From positions 38,882,426 through 38,946,425 of the forward strand of contig CP154955.1 in assembly GCA_039621445.1 (NCBI GenBank): a DNA stretch of 64,000 nt, written 5' to 3'. This stretch comes from Euglena gracilis. Taxonomy: Eukaryota; Euglenida; Euglenophyceae; Euglenales. This document shows, in pieces, positions 23,040-36,200 of this stretch. Under the pieces are notes generated by a model. That model ran no database searches. It was not told where the DNA came from and saw nothing but the letters and a program-made list of their open reading frames with translations. Each line of letters opens with the position of its first letter. Within the stretch, counting starts at the first letter, position 1. Both the position numbers and the translations under genes were made by a program.

Positions 23040-23225
23040 CCCAAAACTGAACACCGGCCACGGCCCAACCAAATTGCCATTTTGGTTGGGCACCAGCTGG
23101 CCGTGGCCAACCAAATCAATGACCTTGGTTGCGCCGCGACTGGCCGCGGCCGGCCGCGGCCGAACCAAATCACAGTTTTTGGTTCGCCGCGGCCGGCCGT
23201 GGCCCAACCTCCCATGGCCGTCCGA
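23040..23225. repeat. GGCCGTGGCCCAACC palindromic repeat family, locus 2
   Basis: Four to five units of a ~45-bp palindromic module (GGCCACGGCCCAACCAAAT; CCGCGGCCGGCCGCGGCCG) are separated by ATTTTGGTTGGG-type links. It matches 14408-14550 and 23752-23945. Confidence 0.7.
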
Positions 23226-23751
23226 GCACCGTTCTGAGATCTACCAGTTCCATCTCTGTTCCCACGGCTTCTGATGTTCCGTCGTTCCCGGATCATCCAC
23301 AGTTCTTACAGTCAGATGTGTGGTCATTGACTTGACCAAACAAAATTAAAGAAAATACAGAATAAATACAAGAAGGAGTCGTCAGTTGAAAGGTGTTGGC
23401 AGTTAAAAGGGTTAAAAGGAGTCGTGTTCGTAATGAAAGCGATAGGGTCAGGTGAACATACACACAAATAGGAGTTGGCAGTTGAAAGGAGCTATGTTCT
23501 TAAAGAAAGGGATAAGGCAAGGTCGACATGCACAAAAAGGAGTTGCCAGATACGGTTATCCGTTCCACACTGCACCGTGTTCCCACTGCTGATTCCACAC
23601 AACTGCTCCAGAATTTAATCCGAAATCAGAAACTACTCCGAGAATCTGTGGTGTTGGATTATGATTTGTGTGTGCTATTACCCCAGATCTTCGCATATTT
23701 CCAATCTAGAGCTTCATTCTTTTCTGATGAGTGGTACTTGGACGGTCATGG

Positions 23752-23945
23752 GGGGTTGGGCCGCAGCCCAATCAAAAAACAGTGATTTGGTTGGGATGCG
23801 GCCAACCACGACGAGAAATTTCCGCCGTGGTTGGGCCACGACTGGCTGCGGCACAGCCACAAAAAAATTCGGCTGGGCCACGGCCGGCTACGGCCCAACC
23901 TAAACGGCGTTTTGATTGGGCCGTAGCCGGATGTGGCCCAACCAA
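23752..23945. repeat. GGCCGTGGCCCAACC palindromic repeat family, locus 3
   Basis: Tandem modules of GGGCCACGGCCGGCTACGGC and GGTTGGGCCACGACTGG occur with AATCAAAAAACAG-like spacers. Same family as locus 2, 0.5 kb away. Confidence 0.7.
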
Positions 23946-23969
23946 AACCGACCCCACCTCCCGTGACTG

Positions 23970-24175
23970 ACCACCCTGCTGGTGGTCACGCCAACAAATT
24001 ACAGAAAAAGCCTGTTTCTCTGAAACACACAAATGCAAAAAAAAAACCAACGCAAATCACACAATCCTTTCCACATTTTGTTGAACCAACATCGCATACA
24101 AAAAGATCGCATCTGACCGGGGGGGTTGGTTAGACTGGACAAGCCTGGTCATTGAACAAGGGGGAGGGAGGTATG
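23970..24175 (+). repeat. Dispersed GGTGGTCACGCCAACAAAT repeat, copy 1
   Basis: Shares the order GTGGTCAC-CCAACAAA-TTACA, TTGAACCA-CATCGCATA, AAAAAGATCGCAT and GCCTGGT-TT-AACAAGGGGG with 29777-29990. It is in the same orientation and about 65-70% alike by eye. Non-coding; SINE- or MITE-like size. Confidence 0.55.
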
Positions 24176-27157
24176 CCAAATTTTTGATCCTTCGGCATGA
24201 GGTGTGGCAAAAAAACTGTGTCTCTGGCGCTTCGGCAAATCCCTGTGGTTCCTCAGCTCTGCCCGCCCCAGTCACCGGTGAACCTGGCTTGATTTCTCAT
24301 GCTTGGCAGGGGTTCCGCTGTCGTACAGAACCGGGGTGGGTGAGCCAGGGATGGGGTGGGGATGGGGGGGGGAGCAGCGCGGGGGTCTCATCCAGGGTGC
24401 AGTGACACCTGGTGGGCGAGACCCTCGGTGTGAGGCAAGGAAGGGCCGGGGGGTTTGAGGCAAGCAGGCCAGAAGGCAGTGGTCGTTGGGGGAAGCGGCC
24501 GGGGCGGAGGTCAGCCTGCCCACCAGACATCAAACACATTATTCTGTTTGTGCCTGTTCTAAGTTTGTGTGTGCCCCGGCGGCTCAGGCATTTTGTCATT
24601 TGTGGTCACTCCTGATTTTACGCAGGCGATCTCTGGACGCGGAAAAAGGAACTTGCGGCGATTGGCTGCCAAAAACCTTAAGAAACCTAAGGAAAACAAA
24701 ACTCAACCACCACCGTGGTGCAAAAGCGTCGACGAGGCGGCCTGGTGTTGCAAAACACGGGTGCACAGCTGAGGGCGATTCGAAACAAACGGACAACCTT
24801 GCAGGGCAGCCCCGTTCACAATATCCAGACACGGCATCGTCGTCCTCCTCCGGGGGGGGGTTGGAGTTGTATGAAATTCACTCAACGTCAACCATCGGCC
24901 CAGCCCTTCCCACAGGTGGAAGGGATTTGGAACTTGTCCAGATGCAGCCCCCCTGGTGAAGGAATGTCTGAGAGGCCTCTGGCACCACAGTCACACAGCC
25001 AGCAGGGATTTTCTTAAGGAAAGGAGCCCGGGGGGGGGGGTCCCGCAGGCCAGCTGGAAAAAGGTGCTGGCTGGGGGTGGTCCAGGAGGGTCTAGTGGGC
25101 TGGAGCAGAACCTAGCGTGTACCCCAAAGCCCAAATCCAGCTGGGTTGCCATTTTTCAGCCAAATTTGGAGGTGAAGACCCAAAAACCATCCCAAAAATG
25201 CCATTTTTGGCCATTTCTTGACCCGATTTCCCCGAAATTTTTGGCTCTTTGCGCCCAAAATTTATCTGGTCCAGCCCGGCTTCACCCGAACCGCGCTGGC
25301 CGAACTTTGTTTCAGCGGACCCCCCCCAGTCCGCAGCCCGGCTGGGAGGTGTTGGCTGGGAAAAAAGTGCTGGCTGGCTGGACCCCCCCCCCCAGGGTGG
25401 GTCTCCTGCTTAAGTCAGCCCCTGACAGCCTGTGCCGTCGACAACTCTGATTGTGACGGCCAAAATGAGACAGTAAGGCAGGGGAAAGGATGCCATTGGA
25501 AGCAAAAAAGAAGCGTATGGGGAGTGAGTACGAGGAGGACATGAGATAAGAACTTAAGAAAAAGAAATGAATTGCATAGATGTGTCGGAGCATAATGTGC
25601 ACCTAAAACTGTACACAGAAACAGCAACAATAAAAGCAGATATGAAAGTACGGAGTATAAGCCCAAAAGCAACTGAAAACTAAACTCAGCAATCAATTAA
25701 GAAAGGGGAGGCACTTTGGACTTGAGCAACTCAAATTCATTAGTTTGCAAGAAATCCGACGACAAGCATTTTGAACGAGCAAATTCTCATTGAAATCCAA
25801 AAACAAGCAAACACCTTAACAATGTCCCAGCATGGATGACTCCACTATCTACTATCTACCACATTAATGCAAAGAGTTCAATGCTATATTGTTTGTACAG
25901 GTTTCTGTGCAATATCGCTTGGATGATATTCATAAAGAAATGATCCCCACCAACAACAGAAGGGGCAATGCCTTAAATTGTTGACTGAGCTCCTCGCATT
26001 CACGCCGTTCACTGCTGTTGGAAAATGGTTCTCAGACATTCAGTGCAGACACAGTTGCGGTGGCAAAGCCTGTCTGCTGGGGGCTGGGATGTCAACCAAC
26101 AGTTGGACCTTTTCCCTCAAATGACCTTTTCTGTGGGGTCCTCGGTCTGGACCCCCTTGGCAGGTGGTCCGGACCCCCCTCCGGTCCAGGGGGGGGGGGG
26201 GGGCGGCTTTCAGGGTTTACCTCTGCTTTGTGCTGGGGACCTCCAAATTCTCATTCCCATTTTCTGTGATTTTTCGTGCTACGACAAATCGCCCGATTTG
26301 GCCCCCTTGCACAATTTCCAATTGTTTGGACTGAAAATGGTCTGTATTTTCTACAGGGGGGAGAGAAACTGCACATGGGCCAGTCAAAAACTGCACTGCA
26401 AAAAACTGCAAAAAAAAACCTGCAAAAAAACTGCACTTCAACGAAAAAAAATGACAATAAACAAGCTGAAATGGTGTGCATATGCAAAACAACGTAAATT
26501 GCGACCACATGAGCACGCCCTGATGAAGACAAAAATGGGAGCAGTCAATCAAGGTACACTGTACGTGGTTTTTCATGCACTGAAATGCAAGTCATCTGTT
26601 TGGATGCCGGGTCACACTGGGTTTCCTGCACCAAAAATTGTACCGACCATGCCCACAAAGATGCCAAACGGTCTCCTTTATAAATATGGGAAAAATGCAC
26701 ATAAACCCGAACACAGAAATTTTCAATACTTTCAATTCTTGCAGGGGATGTTCAATTTGGAACTTTCGGTCCATCACCTGGGGAAGTTTCTCCATTCACG
26801 ATGGGAAAAAACAACCAAAAAAGAATAATTTTGGTTGGGGAGCAATTGTGCCCTCGTCACCGAAACAATCTGTTTTTTGGAATGGTGGCTACAACAATCG
26901 CTGTTGAATTAAGAGGCAAAGCAGTTGGCAAAACAGTTGGGGGCAAAGCAACTGGTGGGATAACTCAACTCATGACAGATGATGCTTTCTCTTGAGAAAC
27001 ACCCTTCAAACATGTGATCCAGCATAATGAGGCGCAGAGCACCAAAAAAATAATGAGGCGCAGAGCACCAAAACTGGAACCCTGTGGCATCTGAGTTTTG
27101 GTGCATGTCATGTCCAGGACAGAGCTGCGACACACACAAAAACTACACACATACACT
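24176..27157. other. No secure gene; CTGGCTGG repeats at 25.0-25.4 kb
   Basis: GC-rich patches at 24230-24540 and 24830-25080 give no decisive frame. Copies of the CTGGCTGGAC family lie at 24995-25085 and 25335-25425. The 267-codon frame at 26025-26828 runs through poly-G and Lys/Cys-rich chance sequence. Confidence 0.35.
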
Positions 27158-27169
27158 CTCACTCTCTCT

Positions 27170-27236
<67 letters not shown>

Positions 27237-27349
27237 TCTCTCTCTCTCTCTCACTCACTCACTCACTCACTCACTCACTCACTCACTCACTCACTCACTC
27301 ACTCACTCACTCACTCACTCACTCACTCACTCACTCACTCACTCACTCA
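27158..27349 (+). repeat. (CT)n then (ACTC)n microsatellite
   Basis: A pure polypyrimidine CT array runs to about 27249 and changes to about 25 ACTC units. The mirror-symmetric CT part could form triplex DNA. Confidence 0.95.
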
Positions 27350-27398
27350 GCCACCTACCCCCCCCCACTAATAGAAGCGTGGGGCCGCCACAAGCGCA

Positions 27399-27618
27399 GG
27401 GTCCAAATAAAAGCCCACCTCCCGCCGCCGAAGACGCTACAAGCGCACCCCCCATCTTGATGGGATTTCTAATGGAAATCTACAGAAATCTCACAGGTGG
27501 GGTCCAAATAGAAGCGCACTCCCCACCGCCGAGGCGGCGGTCCGCTATAAGCGCACCCGTGCTTCTCTCAGGGGGGGTTAATCACCCACCCACCCACCCA
27601 CCCACCCACCCACCCACA
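27399..27618. repeat. Direct duplication of a 50-60-bp GC-rich unit plus (ACCC)n
   Basis: GGGTCCAAATAAAAGC...GCTACAAGCGCACCC (27399-27450) recurs as GGGTCCAAATAGAAGC...GCTATAAGCGCACCC (27501-27561). An (ACCC)n array follows at 27583-27618. Confidence 0.7.
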
Positions 27619-28344
27619 CTCTCTCTCATACACACGACATGCAAAGGGAGATGCTCCGCATCGCCATTATGGAACACCAGAATTGCGGCTGAATGAAACC
27701 AGGGAACATGTATTTTTGTCGTAAAAGGTTGTTCCTACAGGGATTCCGACAATTGTGCACTTGTGCTGACAACCCTTGATTCTAGTTCACAATTGTTCGT
27801 GATCATTTGCGATTATTCGTGGCTATGTGAGTACAAAAAATGTTTCTTGCACACACACAAAAATGCACATTTACAATTTTGCAACCTGGATTGATTTTGC
27901 AGAGTTTCAAGAATTTCACAAAACGAAAAAAAAAAATCATTTTCGAAAGGATCTTGAGTGTGCCTGATGAAATTCAATTCTTCTTGGCATTCTTACATGA
28001 GAGAGGGTGACAAAGGGCAAGGAGGAGGGCAATTTCCTGCCCACGTTTGTTCTCCCTTAAAAGAAACTTAATACTTGACAGAAGATACGCTGAACATGTT
28101 CATAATTACGAAGAATCTCATTAATAATTATTTGCGGTCGTTGTTTGGGGTCATTCATGGGTTCCGTGATTATTTGCGGTTGTTCATGGTTTTGGAGATT
28201 CCCAAATTCGCACTTGATAGTGCTGCCATCCCCCCCCCCCCCGGGGAAAAGGCCGATTGCTATGTGCTGGCGTTGGCACCTCGGCGGTGGGTGGATTGGG
28301 TTTGAGGCACAGTATAGGGAGGGAGAGAGGGCCGCGGTTGGGGC
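27619..28344. other. No gene seen; downstream flank of gene C
   Basis: A/T-rich, non-coding. TTATTTGCGGT-like and GTGATTATTCGTG-like short units repeat irregularly (27795-27830, 28120-28185). Confidence 0.4.
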
Positions 28345-28464
28345 TCAGGGGCAGGGGAGGGCGTTGCTGGGTTGCAGGACTTGCGCCATCGCTCGCAACA
28401 CGGGCCCCGTGGGGCCGGCGACCGCGGGGGGCAGCTGCCGGTCGGCCTCCCCCAAAATGCGGTC
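28345..28464 (-). CDS. Gene C terminal exon (39 codons plus stop)
   Basis: Acceptor CTCTGCAG is followed by DRILGEADRQLPPAVAG, PTGPVLRAMAQVLQPSN and a TGA at 28345-28347. It is exactly 40 codons from the acceptor, phase 0. Assignment to gene C is by proximity, orientation and style. Confidence 0.55.
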   Translation of the reverse strand, partial: DRILGEADRQLPPAVAGPTGPVLRAMAQVLQPSNALPCP

Positions 28465-30200
28465 CTGCAGAGGGGCGGGGGCAGGGCTGTATGGGCAGCC
28501 CAGTCATGACTCATGGCAGGGGTGGTGCCCGCACGGGAGGCGTTCTGCACCAAACACGTTTCGACGGCGACGAATCCATGAAATGGGATTGAAATCCGGC
28601 AGGAATTTTTTTGTGCTGAGGAGGGAAAATGAAGGCAACAGAGCACTGAGATTGAGGATTTGCGACATTGGTACCCAAGAACACTTGTATTTTTTGTTCA
28701 AGTCAACGGCACTCTGTCGTCAACATTCTTTGGTTCTATCTGGTTCCGCAATTCCAGAAATTATTCCGGGAGTAACTTGGTACCAGGGAAGTGCAGACAA
28801 TTCTGAGAAACAAATTTTCAAATATTCCTGAACGGTTTAATACTTGAGGATTCACAATTAACTCGGTGAGTCTGCACAGAAACACCATATTTTCTGAGCA
28901 TCGAGCTACCTCCCCTCCCCTTGTCCAACAATTACTAATGTTCGTCGCCGACCAAAGGGGATGCCTAAAAAGCGGTGCGGCACCGCTGGGGCACCGCTTG
29001 ACACCGCTTGACGACAAACTTTGCTTTTTTAGGGGAGGTCATTGCAATATTTTCTTGATGGTGTGCACGATAAGTTGGCATACGTTCCCATTTTTTAAGG
29101 GTGACTGATCGAGTGGATCAAATAATTTTGTCAGACGTGACTTCACATGTTTCCCACAAAGGAAACACCTGGCCAAAGGTTCCCGGCCAAGCGGTGTCAA
29201 GCGGTGCCCCGGCGGTGCCGCACCGCTTTTTAGGCATCCCCAAAGGGTTGTTCATTGACAAGTTGGGGAGGGGGCCCCAGGTCAGCAAAAAAATTGGCCA
29301 CAGATTGGGAAGTATATGGCCAGCTGTTTCTGGCCATTTCTTTTTTGGCACAATGCCAAAAAAAAAGGCCAATAACCCCTTTAATGGTTACCACAAAAAA
29401 TGACTAAAATTGATGCATGTGTGCAAGATTGTGACAAACTGCCAGACAAACAGCCAGAAGTTGTCACCACTTCCCAGGCGCTTTGCCCTCCACCTTACCT
29501 GTAAACTTTGCCCCCCAAATGCGGGCCTTTGGCCTTAACTTGTGACCTTGGGCCCCATTTGTTGGCTTTTTGGCTTATTTTGCACTTGGCCCACCGAAAT
29601 TCTTTTCTTGTGAACTTGGACCCCTAAGGTTGGCCCCCTAGCCTGACTTTCAATTGCGACCCGGGTCAAGCACCGGGGGGCTGGGGAGGTAATTGCTGGC
29701 CAAAAATGGTCCCAAAATGGTCCCAAAAAAAGGCCAAGTGGCTGAAAGTGGCCAACAAAAGTTTCCAGCTATATTATGTGGTCACCCCAACAAAGTTACA
29801 AAAAAAAGATTTTTTCCCGAACATGAAAACTCGATAAAAAGCTAAAAACACAATTGTGCAAAATTGACTCGCGCAATTCTTCACACAGCTATTCCATCAG
29901 CTATTGAACCAGCACTGCATATATAAAAAGATCGCATATGGCTGGGGAGTGGTCATTGGAAAAGCCTGGTTGTTGGACAAGGGGGCGCTCAATAAATAGA
30001 GTTTTCTTCGTCGCGGGAATTGCTCGTTCCTCAGGCTTGTCTTACAGCACTGGACAGGGAGTTGCAAGAGGAAGTTAAGCACAGCGTAGTCAATGGCCAG
30101 GGGGGAGACACCACGTTGAGCCCGCGGCTGGGCTGCATGGTGATGCAACCCCACATCATTCACAACGGGTGTGTGCTGTTACGCAAACGCACACAGACGT

Positions 30201-30276
<76 letters not shown>

Positions 30277-33200
30277 CAGGCTGGAGCGCACTGCTCATCA
30301 TCCTTATGGTCAGGCACCACCATCACCCACATGGATGACGCCCCTATATAACCCAAGCCCAGCACCCCCCGCCACCCCAGTGCCCACGCCCTCAGCCCGG
30401 CCATGGCCGCCGCAGCCCGTCCCAGGCGGGCCCCCCGCTCGGGTGGCGGAAGAGGCAGGCGGCGGTGGCGGGGCACAGGCCGGCGAGGTTGCGCCAGCAC
30501 ACCGGCCGCCCGGCGGTCTGCAGCCCGACCTCCAGCAGGGCGGCCAGGCGGTGGGGCTGCTGCCGGAGGTCCATCGCCGCGATGGAGAGTAGGATGGCGC
30601 AGGGGACCGGCCAGCCAGGGGGGGGGTAAGACCCGCCCGCCCAGGCTGCCATATGCATATGACACCAACCATTTTCAACCCAACGAGGGTGGAGGGCCTA
30701 ACCCCCCCCCACTTATAAACCCCCCGGGGTTAGTAGGATCCGGTTTGGTTGGTCGGCCGAAGGGGGGGGGGTTAGTAAGGGGGGGGTTTATAAGTCCCGG
30801 AATTGTTGGTGAAAATCCGAAACCCCAAAATGACCCTGAAACCCCCCCAAAATGGCAATTTTTGGCAAAATTGGTCAAAAATGGCATTTTTGATGATAGT
30901 CGATCTCAAAAAAGGGCCAAAAATCAGTTTTGGGTGGTTTCTGGCCGAAAAAAATCGTCCCCGGCCGCTTTCATTTTTCTTCCCCGAAGGGGGGGTTTAT
31001 AAGTCCCTGTTTGGTTGGTCGGCCCGAGGGGGGGGGTTAGTAAGTGGGGGGGGGTTAGTAAGCGGGGGGGGGGGGGTATAAATGGGGGGGGTACAGATGG
31101 GGGGAGGGCTGTGCAGTGGAGCGGCGGGCCCCCCGGTGTGCTCCTGCTCGAAGGGCGGCCGGCGGGCGAGCGCCTCCAGCGCCGCCGCGTCGAAGTGGAC
31201 CGGCCCGACGCCCCACAGCGCCTGCAGCGCCACCCACCCCGCGGCGGGCGGGGCCAGCGCCGCCCGCTCCCGCAGCACCGCCGCCACCTGCGCCGTGTAC
31301 CCGGGACCCAGCACCGGCCCACCCCGCGGTGCGGGGCGGCCATTGGTCGGCGGCGGCCGCACGGTGGGGCTCGGGGCTGGGGCCGGGCGGGGGACCGGCG
31401 TGGGATTGGGGTCAGCCAGCCGGGTGGCGAAGGAGACAGCGGGGCTGGCGGGGCTGGCGGGGGTGGCGGGGGTGGCCGGGGAGCGTGGCGCGGAGGGCGG
31501 GGCGGCGGCGGCGTAGGGGATGGGGAGGTCCAGCGGGCTGCGCGGGGGCGAGGGCAGCCCCTCCGGGTCCTCCAGCTGGTCCACCCAGCTGAGGGAGCTG
31601 CGCTGGCTGCCTGGCCGGTGGCTGGCGGCAGGGCCCAGCGGGAGGGGGCCGAAGGCACTGTCAGCAGCGGAGGCGGGGAGATCGCCCCTCCCCCTCCCGC
31701 CAAGCGGGAGTCAGAAAAAGCAGGGGGTGGCACAGGGCTGCTCCCCTCCTGTGCACCCCCAAAAATCGTCGACATTTCGGAGGCACCTCAAGCTGTGAGC
31801 GCCGACTCCACTTCCCAATTGCATTTAAACGTGTGAGACAGATTCCGGATCGTCGACCACAGAGATGTATAACCAAAGAAAGAGGCACAGAAAGCTTGCT
31901 AAACTCTGGTGAGAAGACTTCGAAATCAAACAGCTTTTGCCCACATTATTCATTCATCCACATAACTTCGCACCTCCCCCCTCCTCCCCCCTCTTTGCTC
32001 TTTGGTCATACACAGAAATTCCAGAGAAGATGCTGTTGACACGGGGCGTGCCAATGCAGTTTGTTCCAGGGCATGGAGAGGTGGGAGCCCCCCCCCCCCC
32101 ACAAGACAAAGGGTGAGGGAAGGGGGAATACAGAAACTCTCTGGAGTGGACGTGGCCCTCCAGCTGGGCGCTGAGCCAAAAAAGACCGCATGGCACCTTC
32201 GTCTGACTCGTCAGAGGGGCCCACCGTCTCTTCGTATGAGACCTCGGACAGCGCAGGCTTTGCGTCGTGGGCTGGGTCCAGGGTTTTTTTTTTGAGACTG
32301 GGGGGGTCCCCCCCCACCCACCTACCCCTTCGGGGGCGGGGGGGGGGTCCCGGGACCCTCTCAATTTCCCCCGAAAATGGCCAAAATGCTAAAAATAGCA
32401 CCCTTTTAAAAACTTTCGGAAAATATATCCCACCCCCCCTGGGGGGGGGTCAGCCAGACCCACCCACCCACCCGCCCCCCCATCCCCCGGGGTCCAAGAC
32501 TGAAAAAAAAATCCCCGGCTGGGTACCATCCCAGCTCCGTGTTGTTGGTGACCGGGTCCCCAACGGTCCCTGCGGCGCTGACAGGGGTGGCACTCCGCCC
32601 GGGGGCGGGGGGCGGCAGGGTGGCGGCGGCAGGGGCCGGGGCAGGTCGGGGACCACCAGGCCTGGCGGTCAGCAAATCAGTGGGGCCGTCGAACTGCTGG
32701 ATGATGCTGGCCAGCAGGGCGGAGGGGTTGGGGGCAGGCGGGCGTGACCTCGGAGTGCTGGGCATGACCTTGCCGTGGTGTGGGCATGTTTGTCGCAAAC
32801 CGCAACACAATGCGCACCCCTGGCACCCAGACTGTCAAACAGAAATAAAAACAAGCATGCGAATATTGGGCTCCCGGATGTTGCACAAAACAAAGAACCG
32901 AAGCCGCGTGCAAACCATCCACTGATCCACAAATGCTGGACACCCCCACCCAAATGTGCAGCAGCCGAGGAACCCCCCCCCCCCCGCGTGGCCCGCCTGG
33001 GCGCGGACGCTCTTCAGCTTCATGCGGGCCATGTGGCGGAGGATCGCGTCCTGCGTCGCCTCGGGCCGCAGCAGCAGGGAGTTGAGGACGAGGTAGTCGA
33101 AGTCCAGCCAACCCACCTGCCATCGCTCCTGCAGCTGCTGCCAGGCGGGGACGATGGGGGGGTGGGCGAAGGGGCAGTCCTTGGGGCCAGGGCCAGCCGA

Positions 33201-36200
33201 GGCTGCAGGAACCCATTGAGGGGGGGCAACGATTCCCGTCGCACGGTGCAGATTTCTTTGTTCAGACCGCTGGGAGTCCCCCTACCTACCTACTGTATCA
33301 CTACCTACTGTATCACTACCTACGGTATCACTACCTACCAGACTACCGACTGTATCAGAGAGTCAACCATACCCGGTGGCCTCCCCGCACCACCGAGATG
33401 GCGCCGGTCCGTCCGGAGCCCCCCTGTCCTGTTCAATGAAACGGACGGCAGGGTCGGGGGGCACATAACCGGCTGGCGGGTGCCTCCTTCACCACTGACT
33501 CAGGGACGGCAAATCCCTGGGCACACCCTGTCCCCCTACCTACCTACTTACCTGCCTACCTACCGACCCACCCACGCCGGCAGACACCATCGCAAGAAAT
33601 ACCCATCGGAAAAAATGGGTATGTTTTCCCAACCAATATTCCATCATTTTGAAAATTTTCTTAAAAAAACAGGCGGGTAGATTCTGCCCCCCCCCCCCCG
33701 GGGGGGCTGACACCACCCACGACCCAGTGAGCCCGTGCACCATTGGGCTGAAGGGTTGGAGTTAAGTCTTCGGGCATGAATTCTGGTGTAAATTCTTTAA
33801 ACGTTAAACCGCAAATTGGGCCTAAATTCAGGTCTATCTTTGCCGTAACTTTAGACCTAAAATCTCACTCTAATCCGATTCCTTGTGGGCAGCAAGTATC
33901 CACCCCCAGGGGGTTACTACCTGACTACACGCAAATATGGCTAAATCATTCAGGGTTACCCCAAATAAAGCTCTTTGAAATAACAAGTTTCCCATTAATT
34001 TTGGGAACTTTTTATAAAAAAGGCTTCCACGTTGTGCCAAAACTCTTTTGACTCAATCCATACCCAGGCTCAGAGGGGGGTTGTCCGAGTGAGAAGGAAA
34101 CCCGTGTGGGCATGACTTTGCTCTTCTGGAGGGTATGTTTGGCACATCTCCGCAAATCTGCCTCAAATCCAACTTCCCTCATCGTTTTGCCTTTGTCTGC
34201 TTGTGTTCTTCCGGTGTCAGCCACAGCATGAGAAATTGTCTGCACTGCGGAGCAACCCCGCAGACTCCGTTGCCACTCGCGCCTTTTCTTCCGGCAACGA
34301 GAAAGGGCAGAGGTGGCCCGGGCGGCGACGGCCCTGGGCGGCTCTCTGGCAGCAGCCGGCGAGGAAGCCCAGGCACACCGGCAGCCGCTCCCCGACGTCC
34401 GGGATGAGGCGCCGCAGGAAGGCGGAGACGTTGTGGAGGCTGCGGACGGCGGTGGTGGCCAGCACCAGCAGCACGTGCTGCTGGACGAAGGGGGGCTGCC
34501 CGCCGGCCGGCACGGGTGGCGGTCATGAGGTGGCGGGATGGGGGGTTGAGGCGCCTCGCAGGGATGCAAAGTCTGTTCAATGCTGCACACAATACAGACG
34601 ATCGATGAACTAGATATGGGATTTAACATAACCGCCCGCAACAAAACCCTGGGTCCACCTTTTTTGGATCCGTTGCTGAGAATTCTGGAGGGGACCTTAT
34701 TTTCCCCTGGGGGAAAGAGCGTTCCTGCAGGAAGGTCCAAAATTTTTTCTGAAAGGACGAGTTTTGGCAATCGGCAAATACTGTCTCAAAAATGCCAAAG
34801 AGCCAAAATGCCAATATTTTTAGCAATTTAGCATATACAAAATGGGTAAATAGAAAAACACCCAATCTGGGTCATTTTCACAGCTCAAAAAATCTTGGGG
34901 TGTCTTATTTGGGGGTCTACCTTTTGGATTCTGCTGAAAATTGGCAGCCACACACCTTTTTTTTTTAAGTTGGTAACCCTAAAGCCTGTGCAGAACACCG
35001 GTTTTCCGGTTACTAATAGGTGTAGGGCTGAACCCGTTCACACTGTACCGGTTTGCCAGTGGACCAGTGTAACCTCCCCAAATAACCTGGCGGGGTGCCA
35101 GGTTATTGGAACCAACTTTTGGCCCTGTCCCCCCGCCAGGTTATTTGGGCCACTTCAGCGCCGTAAAGGAATTTTGCCTAAAAAGGACCCCGCCAAGTTA
35201 CTGGAACTATCTTTTTTTGCCCCTCCCCCCGCCAAGTTATTCGGCCCCCGCCAGGAGTTGGGACCCCGCCAGGTTATTTGGGGGGGGGGTTTACTGGGCC
35301 TGCAGGCAGCCGGGATCTAACACCTAATTCTGGGGGCAGGGTTACGGTAGGAGGAGGCTCCGCAGGAGGAGGCTCCAGAGCCTCCTCAAAAGTGCTCGAA
35401 CAACATTCGAGGAGGATCTTGAGCCTCCTCGAATGTGGTTTGAGGTGGTTCGAGGAGGCTCGAGAGCCTCCTTTAAAACCACCTCGAATATAGTTTAGAC
35501 CTGAAATTGAAAGCAAGAAACATATATTTTCAAATAAAGTTCAAACTTTTTGTTGCCGATGCCCTTTGTGAACAACCGTTCGGAGGGCCCCAAACAAATC
35601 CCTTGTGTTACATGAGCCCTGGGTATGCAACTCCCTTTTTTGCCCATGCCCTTTCGTACGCAACTGTTTGGAGGGCCCCAGAATAACAAAATCTGAGGTG
35701 TTGCATATGCCCTGTGTGTGCAAATCCCCTGTGGTGTGGAAGTCCTTTTTGCCCTTTTTGAAGGCAAGTTTTTGCAAAGGGCCCCCAAAAAACCCCATAT
35801 ATGTACGTAGGACGCTCCAGAGCCTCCTGGAACGTGCTCAGACGACATTCGAGGAGGCTCGAGAGCCTCCTTGAATGTCGTTTGAGGTGGTTTGAGGAAG
35901 CCCTCCACCCTTGAAAACGTTCGAGGAGGCTCAGGTCACCTGCCAGACCAAGGGTGCACTTACACATAGCATATGCATTAACATATGTACATAACATATG
36001 AAAATAATACACATTATGTGATTGGTTCGTACATTGAAACTCTTTGGGGAGGGATTGTCTTGGTGCTATCCACTGTCGCACAAAAAAGGGTTGGGTGACG
36101 GGGGTGGCTGTGCCAGCCGGTTCGGACGCTCAGGTGAGCGAGGCAGCCGGCGTCGAAGTCGGCGGGGGTGAGGCGCCACAGCCGCCGCAGGACGCGCCAG

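Noticed and set aside
26025-26828. 267-codon plus-strand frame
   Set aside because: Contains poly-Gly from a G-run and K/C-rich simple sequence; no domain-like part.
30018-30592. Plus-strand frame with poly-TH and RE repeats
   Set aside because: Microsatellite translation followed by the antisense of gene C exon 6.
31015-31836. 273-codon plus-strand frame in GC-rich DNA
   Set aside because: Antisense shadow of gene C exon 5; Gly/Arg-rich with no protein character.
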